A stretch of 64,000 nucleotides of DNA, taken from positions 1 to 64,000 of the forward strand of contig JAJCZR010000035.1 in the NCBI GenBank assembly GCA_029262295.1, given 5' to 3'. The position numbers and the translations under genes are program-made. A model generated the notes under the pieces. It was not told the DNA's origin. It saw only the letters and a program-made list of their open reading frames with translations, and did no database searches. Source of the stretch: Deltaproteobacteria bacterium (GTDB taxonomy: Bacteria > Desulfobacterota_D > UBA1144 > Nemesobacterales > Nemesobacteraceae). Shown in pieces: positions 57,384-64,000 of this stretch (within the stretch, counting starts at the first letter, position 1; every line of letters starts with the position of its first letter).

Positions 57384-58028
57384 TTGGGGAGAAAAATGAA
57401 AACTACTTTTAGCATTTTAATTGCAATATTTATTATTGTTTTGGGATTTTCAGTTGATTCAGACGCAGTGGAAAAACTTCATTCTTATGAGAACTATAAG
57501 ACCACTTACAAGCTTGATGGAGTAAAGTCGGGCAAAAAAACTTTTTGTTCAAGAAACTGGGGCAACGAAAAAGTTCAGATAGAAAATGTAACACTTCAGA
57601 TTGCACCTGATAAAACCAAGAAACAGAATCAGAAAATTATCACAAGAATAGTAGATGGAGAACAGTGGATTTACAGCATTAATCTTGATGATAATATGGG
57701 AACCAAAGCTAAAAACCCTTCATTTCCCGAGCTTATGGAATCAATGAAAGGTAAAGATCCTGCTCTGTTTGGAAAATCCATTCTAAAGCAACTTGGTGGT
57801 AAAGTTACAGGGCAAAAGACAATCCTTGGCAAAAAATGTGATGTTTGGGAAGTGGCCGGAATAGAAACATGTGTTTCTGATAAAGGTATAGCCCTTGAAA
57901 CAAAAAGTGAAAAACCAAAAATTGTGGAAACTGCTACAAGTATTGACACAAAAAATGCATGCTCAGCAGAAATGTTTAACCTTGGGGATGCAAAAATAAA
58001 AGAAATTGATATAAAAAGCCAAAACTAG
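57384..58028 (+). CDS. Secreted hypothetical protein
   Basis: Signal peptide MKTTFSILIAIFIIVLGFSVDSDA; KKCDVWEVAGIETCVSDKGIALETKSE. No family confidently recognised. Confidence 0.7.
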   Translation: MGRKMKTTFSILIAIFIIVLGFSVDSDAVEKLHSYENYKTTYKLDGVKSGKKTFCSRNWGNEKVQIENVTLQIAPDKTKKQNQKIITRIVDGEQWIYSINLDDNMGTKAKNPSFPELMESMKGKDPALFGKSILKQLGGKVTGQKTILGKKCDVWEVAGIETCVSDKGIALETKSEKPKIVETATSIDTKNACSAEMFNLGDAKIKEIDIKSQN

Positions 58029-58202
58029 CTCTGTTTTCTTAACCAAACTCGATTACTATATAATTATACATTTTATTTGTATAGATTTCTGTGAATATAT
58101 ATTCTTAAACTCCTTTTTCTTGTGAAAAAATCAAATATAGGCTATCGTCTATAAAGTACTACAATCCAAACTAATTTTTACTCCAAAAAAGACAAGATTC
58201 TT

Positions 58203-58216
58203 AATACTATAGTATT
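58203..58216. promoter_or_regulatory. 14-bp perfect palindrome AATACTATAGTATT upstream of the peroxidase gene
   Basis: Self-complementary; includes TAGTATTGA on continuing, like the MarR operator half-site. Confidence 0.35.
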
Positions 58217-58338
58217 GATTTATTAAAAAATAACTAATACTTTAGAAATATACTTGCACTAAAATCGAATTATGCTACTATGATTTTACCCATAGAGGGG
58301 GATAAGTTTAATTAAAATTATTTAGGAGGTATTAGATT

Positions 58339-60003
58339 ATGTGTCAGGGAAGATTTAATTTTTTTGGTTTTACCTTATTAGTATTATCGTTATGTCTATT
58401 ATTCATACCTATGAGTGATGCTCTTGGCAAAAATAATAAGAATAATGAAAATAAGGGGAAAGGTGGATTCGATGAAAACAGAACTATAAACGGAGAAGAT
58501 AATAATCTCTCAAATCCATTACTAAATTCAATTTTTACTAAGATTGCAAGGTTAGTTGATTCTGATTATAGCGATGGTATTTCATCTCTTGCAGGAGATG
58601 ACAGACCTAATCCAAGAGATATAAGTAATTCAGTTGTTGCTCAAAATGGGGTGTCCATACCAAATGAATTTGGTACATCTGATTTTCTATGGCAATGGGG
58701 TCAGTTTTTAGATCATGATATTGATTTAACAGAAGGTGCAATACCTGTAATGCCGGCAGATATTTCCGTTCCAGCCGGTGATCCTTTCTTTGACCCATTT
58801 AATACAGGAACTCAGTTTATTCCATTTAACAGATCTATATTTGATCCATCAACTGGCACTGATGTTAATAATCCACGACAGCAGGAAAATGAAATAACAG
58901 GATGGATTGATGCATCAAATGTTTATGGATCAGATCAAGCTAGAGCAGATTCTCTAAAGGCTGATGATTTTGATATATCAGGAAAATTAAAAGTTACTCC
59001 CAGTAGTGTAGGTGATTTGCTTCCATTTGACGTAGATGGACTTTTTTTGGCAGGGGATGTACGTGCAAGTGAGCAGGTTGGACTTACTTCAATGCATACA
59101 CTTTTTGTAAGAGAGCACAACAGACTTGCAGATGAAATAGCTGATGATGATTCAGATTTAACTGGCGAAGAAATTTATCAAAAAGCAAGAAAAATTGTTG
59201 GCGCTCAAATGCAGGTAATTACGTATAATGAGTTTTTACCAGCACTTCTAGGTAAAAAAGCTTTATCAAAATACAGAGGATATGATCCGGATGTTGATTC
59301 CACCATTTTTAATGTATTTTCAACTGCGGCATATCGTTTTGGACACAGTGCATTGAGCCCTACACTATTAAGGCTTGATAGTGAAGGAAACGAAATTCCA
59401 GAAGGTAATTTATCTCTTTTAGATGCTTTTTTTGATCCAAGCAAAATTACTGATGAAGGTGGAATCGAACCGATTCTTAGAGGTTTGGCAAGCCAACTTC
59501 ATCAAAAAATTGATTCTATGATTGTTGATGATGTACGTAATTTTTTATTCGGACCTCCTGGAGCAGGTGGTTTTGACCTTGCTTCTTTAAATATACAAAG
59601 AGGCAGAGATCATGGTCTTCCTTCTTACAATGATGTTAGGGAGCAGCTTGGTCTTGGAACAGTTAGTGATTTTGATGAGATTAGTTCTGATCCGAATGTT
59701 CAGGCAAATCTTGCATCAATTTATGATGATGTTGATGATATTGATATCTGGGTAGGTGGCTTAGCAGAGGATCCACTAAAAAAATCACATCTCGGAGAAA
59801 CATTTTCCACAATAATAAGTCTTCAATTTGAAGTCTTGAGGGATGGTGACCGTTTTTGGTATGAAAGACATCTTTCCAAAAAATTGGCAAAAGAAGTTGA
59901 GAAGACCACCTTGTCTGATATTATCAAAAGAAATACAGATATTGGTAATGAGCTTCAAAAAGATGCTTTTTTTGTGAAAAACAACAATAAGAACAAGAAA
60001 TAA
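58339..60003 (+). CDS. Secreted animal-type haem peroxidase (peroxinectin/cyclooxygenase-like family)
   Basis: FLWQWGQFLDHDIDLTEG, NEITGWIDASNVYGSDQARADSLK, LTSMHTLFVREHNRLADEI, AAYRFGHSALSP, NIQRGRDHGLPSYNDVREQLGL. Confidence 0.95.
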   Translation: MCQGRFNFFGFTLLVLSLCLLFIPMSDALGKNNKNNENKGKGGFDENRTINGEDNNLSNPLLNSIFTKIARLVDSDYSDGISSLAGDDRPNPRDISNSVVAQNGVSIPNEFGTSDFLWQWGQFLDHDIDLTEGAIPVMPADISVPAGDPFFDPFNTGTQFIPFNRSIFDPSTGTDVNNPRQQENEITGWIDASNVYGSDQARADSLKADDFDISGKLKVTPSSVGDLLPFDVDGLFLAGDVRASEQVGLTSMHTLFVREHNRLADEIADDDSDLTGEEIYQKARKIVGAQMQVITYNEFLPALLGKKALSKYRGYDPDVDSTIFNVFSTAAYRFGHSALSPTLLRLDSEGNEIPEGNLSLLDAFFDPSKITDEGGIEPILRGLASQLHQKIDSMIVDDVRNFLFGPPGAGGFDLASLNIQRGRDHGLPSYNDVREQLGLGTVSDFDEISSDPNVQANLASIYDDVDDIDIWVGGLAEDPLKKSHLGETFSTIISLQFEVLRDGDRFWYERHLSKKLAKEVEKTTLSDIIKRNTDIGNELQKDAFFVKNNNKNKK

Positions 60004-60065
60004 AAAGATACTGGTAAAGTAAATATCAGGTAAGTAATTTTTCTTTCCAGAGTTTTATAAAATCG

Positions 60066-60114
60066 CCGGGAGTTGTAATTGGAAAATTGATCGCCTTTTG
60101 CAACTCCCGGTTTT
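60066..60114 (+). terminator. Terminator-like hairpin downstream of the peroxidase gene
   Basis: CCGGGAGTTG ...25 nt... CAACTCCCGG followed by TTTTCT. Confidence 0.65.
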
Positions 60115-60131
60115 CTATAAAATCACTTTCT

Positions 60132-60393
60132 CTAACCTTCCTTTTCATTGTTTTTTCTTTCTTCTCTAAGTGCTTTCAGCATAATTTCAAGACTCTCATC
60201 GCTTTCCTTAAGAGAGGTTTTTATTTTATTGGCAATAGTATCTATTTCGGATTTAAAAGGTAGCAGCATTATTGCTCCATTAATATCTAAAACTGATATG
60301 ATATCCCCCCTGACTCAAATTATATTTAGATTTGATTGCTTTGGTAAGCATAATTGCTCCACGACTGCCAATCATTATTGTTGTTTCCTTCAT
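60132..60393 (-). pseudogene. AbrB/MazE-like (SpoVT-AbrB) regulator split by a +1 frameshift in a C6/G6 run (60305-60310)
   Basis: MKETTIMIGSRGAIMLTKAIKSKYNLSQG | DIISVLDINGAIMLLPFKSEIDTIANKIKTSLKESDESLEIMLKALREERKNNEKEG*; with G5 the frame is continuous. Confidence 0.75.
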
Positions 60394-60463
60394 TCTGTAA
60401 CCTCGGTTTCCATTAAACAAATAAGTGAGGAAGACATAGTGCATTTGTCTGCCTTATATATTA

Positions 60464-60934
60464 CTATCGAAATTTCTCCCAATACTCAACAAAGGCTTCT
60501 GGATTTACAGGGCTGATTATTACCTTTCCTTTGTCTGTGTTGAGGTAAACCAGATCTGATAGTTTCCCGGAAGTCACGTATGCTCTAAAGATTCCATGCT
60601 TTTTATTCCAGAAAATTCCTGTGCCTGCAAACAGACCGCCATTTCCAAAAACCCTTAAAGTAAAACTTTCTTTCTCTTTGATTGTGGAGCATTGAGTAAT
60701 ATTTGGAAAATCTTTTCTGCCAAAGTTTTTCCAAATAACAAGGTTATTATCAATGATTTGGTAAGAAGCAGGGGCCAGGAAATATGCTCCGATAATCAAG
60801 ATTGCGAAGAGCGAACCCATAATTAGGAGAAAAGTATTACGATCTGAAAAAATAAAAAGGGATAAACAAACAAGGATTACAATTGAAGTAATGATTTTAA
60901 CCGAAAGGCTTCTATCTGCGACCCTGAATTTCAT
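60464..60934 (-). CDS. Small membrane protein with PH-like domain
   Basis: Two TMs, then YQIIDNNLVIWKNFGRKDFPNITQCSTIKEKESFTLRVFGNGGLFAGTGIFWNKKHGIFRAYVT. Confidence 0.6.
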   Translation of the reverse strand: MKFRVADRSLSVKIITSIVILVCLSLFIFSDRNTFLLIMGSLFAILIIGAYFLAPASYQIIDNNLVIWKNFGRKDFPNITQCSTIKEKESFTLRVFGNGGLFAGTGIFWNKKHGIFRAYVTSGKLSDLVYLNTDKGKVIISPVNPEAFVEYWEKFR

Positions 60935-60966
60935 AAACAGATTTTACATCTGTTTATGTGTAAATT

Positions 60967-61419
60967 CTAATGTTTTTCACTTTTGCGCCATTTTTTTTTG
61001 TGTTTTTTCTCAAGCATTTCAGCTAAAACTGCCCTTTCTTCAGGGGTGAAATCGACAGCTAATTCTTTGATTGATTTAGCAAGTTTTTTGGCCTTGCCTC
61101 TATAAAGCCTGTGCATTTTGGAGATCTTTCGATCATATAATTTCTGGTCGAACTCAGGAGCTTTAAGTATTTCGGCAATCTCCATTCTTGTTTTATTTAT
61201 CTTTTCTCTTGTTTCATCACGATCACTTTTCAGCGCATCAAATTTTGCCATAACAAGCTTTTGTTTTTCAGGAGGCAATTTTTTTGTTATCTCAAGGAAA
61301 TGGTTTTTATCATCTTTTTCATGGACAAGGCTTTTAGATGCATTTCCTATGAGCAAGCCTGCAAAAAGGAAATTCAAAATTATAGATAAAGTGAGTAAAA
61401 GTTTAATTTTGCTATTCAT
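60967..61419 (-). CDS. Periplasmic heavy-metal sensor-like (CnrX/Spy-CpxP fold) protein
   Basis: N-terminal TM, helical LPPEKQKLVMAKFDALKSDRDETREKI...EILKAPEFDQKLYDRKI...DFTPEERAVLAEML; start set at MNSKIKLLL. Confidence 0.72.
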   Translation of the reverse strand: MNSKIKLLLTLSIILNFLFAGLLIGNASKSLVHEKDDKNHFLEITKKLPPEKQKLVMAKFDALKSDRDETREKINKTRMEIAEILKAPEFDQKLYDRKISKMHRLYRGKAKKLAKSIKELAVDFTPEERAVLAEMLEKKHKKKWRKSEKH

Positions 61420-61852
61420 AAAAGTCTCCATCATAAAAGCTTATTTCGCTTGCGAATAAATTATCGTTATCTGCTTCGTCAGCCGAGTTGTTTGCGACAT
61501 ATCCCAGCGTAATTCCAATCACTAACACCATTGAAAGCGCAAAAGCGGGGCTAGGCAGGTGAAAAGAGTTAAAAAGGTTACTGATAAGCTCAAAAATTGA
61601 TTTGTTTTTAACAGCTGTATTTACAGGTTCTTTCCGTGCAGCTGATATAATACGATTTTCAAGGTCTGAAGAAGGTTCATCAAAAGTTCGAAGATTCAAT
61701 GAGTCTTGAAGAATTTTTTCTTCTTCAATCAGATCCTGAAATTCAGTAGAAGATAAAAGAGCTTTATTAGCCTTCTCTCTCATATCTTCAGGCCATTTAT
61801 TAATGTCTAATCCATAAAGATCAATATTTATTTTAAATTCTTTCGTATTCAT
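61412..61852 (-). CDS. Putative anti-sigma factor
   Basis: Short acidic N-terminal region, single TM (FALSMVLVIGITLGYVA), directly downstream of the ECF sigma gene. Confidence 0.7.
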   Translation of the reverse strand: MNTKEFKINIDLYGLDINKWPEDMREKANKALLSSTEFQDLIEEEKILQDSLNLRTFDEPSSDLENRIISAARKEPVNTAVKNKSIFELISNLFNSFHLPSPAFALSMVLVIGITLGYVANNSADEADNDNLFASEISFYDGDFYE

Positions 61853-61854
61853 AA

Positions 61855-62424
61855 TTAAATTGCCTCTTGCTCGTAATATACTTTTAACTTCTTTTTCAGT
61901 TTATCTTTTGCCCTTGATACCAGTGATTGAACTCCCTTTGATGTTAACTCCATAATTTCTCCGGCTTCTTGTCTTGTTAGATTTTCATAATAACACAAAT
62001 TAAGCGCAATTTGCTGTTTTTCAGGAAGCTCAAGTATATATTTATTTACAAGTTTATTTCTGCTTTGTTCTTCCATTATTTTTCCAGTGGTTCGCTCACC
62101 TGTTGATTCTTCTTCATATTCATCGTGGTTTCTGTAACCCTTTTTCCTTTTGTGATCCAAACACTGATTAATTAAAACCCTGTAAAACCATGTGGTGAAC
62201 TTGGTTTTCTGTTTTTTATCCCAGAGCTCCGGTGCATCCCATATTTTTAAAAATGCGTCCTGCACCATATCTTCCGAGTCAATTCTATTTCCAAGTATTC
62301 TGTATGAAACACTGTAAAACTTCTTTGTATACCTGTTGACCAACTCTGCAAATGCCGGATGATCTTTTTTAATAATAAGCTCAAGTAGCTCTTCGTCACT
62401 TTTTTTTGAAAGATGTCCCGACAT
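61855..62424 (-). CDS. RNA polymerase sigma factor, ECF/sigma-70 family
   Basis: FAELVNRYTKKFYSVSYRILGNRIDSEDMVQDAFLKIW...LPEKQQIALNLCYYENLTRQEAGEIMELTSKGVQSLVSRAKDKLKKKL. Confidence 0.93.
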   Translation of the reverse strand: MSGHLSKKSDEELLELIIKKDHPAFAELVNRYTKKFYSVSYRILGNRIDSEDMVQDAFLKIWDAPELWDKKQKTKFTTWFYRVLINQCLDHKRKKGYRNHDEYEEESTGERTTGKIMEEQSRNKLVNKYILELPEKQQIALNLCYYENLTRQEAGEIMELTSKGVQSLVSRAKDKLKKKLKVYYEQEAI

Positions 62425-62496
62425 AAAATTTTAATTTCCATTCGTGAAAGTAAAATAGACTCCGACTTTTGCCGGGGCCTATTTTTTAATTCTACA

Positions 62497-62916
62497 CTAT
62501 TTTCCGCAACCCGTACCATGTTTCCCGTGACCGTGTTTACCTCTTGCCATCATTTGTGCAAGAACTTCTCTTTCCTGCTGGGAAAGTTGAGGAGCAAGCT
62601 CTATTACAGTATCTGACATGATCTCAAACTTTTTATCTTTAAGCTCTTCCATTTTGTCCACATTTGCCTGAAAAGCTTTTTCGTCGAATTCAGGGGCTGT
62701 TAAAACTTCATGCATTGAATTCTTTACTTCTTTCATTTGGCCCCATAGTTCTTTTTTTGCTTCATGGTTCTTTTTCATTGTTTCCACGATTAAGGTCTGT
62801 TTTTCTTTAGATAGCTCTGCAAATGCTTCAAGTTTCTCATATCCTTTTGCAAAAACTGATAAAGTGAATCCTAATGTAAAAACCAGTGCTGATAGTATTA
62901 ATAACTTCTTTTTCAT
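62497..62916 (-). CDS. Spy/CpxP-like periplasmic protein with His/Cys-rich C-terminus
   Basis: Signal peptide; EVLTAPEFDEKAFQANVDKMEELKDKKFEIMSDTVIELAPQLSQQEREVLAQMM then ARGKHGHGKHGTGCGK. Confidence 0.78.
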   Translation of the reverse strand: MKKKLLILSALVFTLGFTLSVFAKGYEKLEAFAELSKEKQTLIVETMKKNHEAKKELWGQMKEVKNSMHEVLTAPEFDEKAFQANVDKMEELKDKKFEIMSDTVIELAPQLSQQEREVLAQMMARGKHGHGKHGTGCGK

Positions 62917-63071
62917 TTTTAAAGCCTCCGAAATTTAATTTAGTTTGTAAGCCGACTCATTTAGTTATACGGATGTAAAGGTCAAAAACCTTCAAAGAGT
63001 TTAAAAACAGAAGATTTATTAAAGGTTAAGTAGGGTTTTATTTACAGGATTTGCTGACTGTGCTTGTTTTC

Positions 63072-63620
63072 TTATTCAATACTTTTGTTTTTATGTTTCT
63101 CAAGTGCTTCCTGGGTTTTCTCGGCCATTTCTTCCATAGCATCGCCCATTGCCTTACCCATTTCTTTCATTGCTTCACCCATAGCCTGGCCCATCTCTTT
63201 TCCAGCTTCTTTTAAATTCTTTTCAAACTGCTCAACCGAAAATCCAATCATGGACGTCTGTGTTTTTACAAAATCCACTTTCCAAAGGTTATTTTCTTTG
63301 GTTAAAACAGTTTCAAAATTATACGATTTAATTTCTCCGTTATTAACCACTTCTATTTTTGTGGGGATATAAGCAAGGTCATTTTCAATTCTGGCTTTCT
63401 TTTCTATCTTAATAATTTTGAGTTCAGCATCTTCAGATATAGATGTATCATCCATGGTTCCTGTAACGGCATACTCTTTTGCCTGGGCGAAGTTTTTTGC
63501 CGATAGTGCATTCCAGAATTTATTTGCCACTTTTGATGGATTGTTAATATTAGCACATGAAATGATTGCAAAAATTGCTAGTGACAGAATTACGGGTTTT
63601 CTAAACATTTTATTCTCCAA
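63072..63620 (-). CDS. Lipoprotein, NTF2-like (DUF4878-type), with amphipathic Met/Glu-rich C-terminal helix
   Basis: Lipobox AIISCAN; ANKFWNALSAKNFAQAKEYAVTGT...; tail MGQAMGEAMKEMGKAMGDAMEEMAEKTQEAL. Confidence 0.65.
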   Translation of the reverse strand: MENKMFRKPVILSLAIFAIISCANINNPSKVANKFWNALSAKNFAQAKEYAVTGTMDDTSISEDAELKIIKIEKKARIENDLAYIPTKIEVVNNGEIKSYNFETVLTKENNLWKVDFVKTQTSMIGFSVEQFEKNLKEAGKEMGQAMGEAMKEMGKAMGDAMEEMAEKTQEALEKHKNKSIE

Positions 63621-63701
63621 ATGATGATTTAGTTATTGAGTTGATAGTGTGAAATATAAATTATTCTGGATGTTTAATAAAGAAGAAAGGAGAGTTTATA
63701 T

Positions 63702-63733
63702 AAAAAAAGCAGGCAGAAGAATCTGCCTGCTTT
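63702..63733 (-). terminator. Rho-independent terminator of the His-rich gene
   Basis: AAAGCAGGCAGA-TTCT-TCTGCCTGCTTT followed by T-run on the minus strand; perfect 12-bp stem. Confidence 0.93.
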
Positions 63734-63758
63734 AATGAGTTATGAATTGATCTAACTA

Positions 63759-64000
63759 TTAGTGATGGTAGTAAAAGTAGTCAAATATTGGTATATGGAG
63801 TGAGAAATGAGCTTTGGGTCCATATCCATAATGCCCGCAACCTCTGTGGTGCCTATGGCCGCTATAATAACTTCTTTTGTAACCATGCCCTTTGTAGCCA
63901 TAACCCTTGTGGCCATAATGTTTTTTATGCCCGTAACGTTTACCGTGACGGTTGTGTTTAAAATGGTTTTTAGGGCCATAATGTTTAAAGTGCTTACCTT
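63759..64000 (-). CDS. C-terminal part of a His/Gly/Tyr/Lys-rich protein (5' truncated by window edge)
   Basis: Frame open to window end: GKHFKHYGPKNHFKHNRHGKRYGHKKHYGHKGYGYKGHGYKRSYYSGHRHHRGCGHYGYGPKAHFSLHIPIFDYFYYHH*. Preferred over the tracked ORF 63752..63979 in another frame. Confidence 0.7.
   Translation of the reverse strand, partial: GKHFKHYGPKNHFKHNRHGKRYGHKKHYGHKGYGYKGHGYKRSYYSGHRHHRGCGHYGYGPKAHFSLHIPIFDYFYYHH

Noticed and set aside
60148-60516. Plus-strand ORF 60148..60516
   Set aside because: Antisense to the frameshifted AbrB-like gene and the end of the PH-like gene.
63752-63979. Minus-strand ORF 63752..63979
   Set aside because: Hydrophobic Thr/Met-rich translation in the wrong frame; the neighbouring frame gives coherent His/Gly repeats and a stop before the terminator.

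Overview
The window is an AT-rich chromosomal segment from an unidentified Gram-negative-type bacterium. Lipoproteins, RND efflux, AsmA-like proteins and Gsp genes suggest a deltaproteobacterium-like or Dadabacteria-like lineage; this lineage call is inference. Core genes are pabB/pabC, an Hdr-like Fe-S membrane protein, tRNA-Met(CAT), msrB, tyrA-hisC-pheA, gspL/M/N, comF, dnaN and dnaA. Accessory genes include RND efflux, pstSCAB, an ABC/lipocalin-like module, a haem peroxidase and an ECF sigma/anti-sigma/Spy-like cluster. The points most worth a second look are: (1) a likely bipartite oriC around dnaA, with a DnaA-trio array (TAG)4-TAA-GGCC-TGTGAAATTGTGAAATC in the dnaA-dnaN gap; (2) two secreted proteins sharing a Cys-containing C-terminal module and a Cys-type sorting tail, plus a third decayed beta-helix remnant; (3) a MarR / group III truncated haemoglobin / CxxC thioredoxin-like divergon with three copies of a 19-bp near-palindromic operator; (4) two genes (an SDR and an AbrB-like regulator) each broken by one base in a homopolymer; (5) an ECF sigma, anti-sigma, metal-sensor-like and His-rich protein cluster; (6) an orphan PycTM-like membrane protein next to VapBC; (7) a family of ~60-145 bp GTCAT...ATGAC intergenic repeats.
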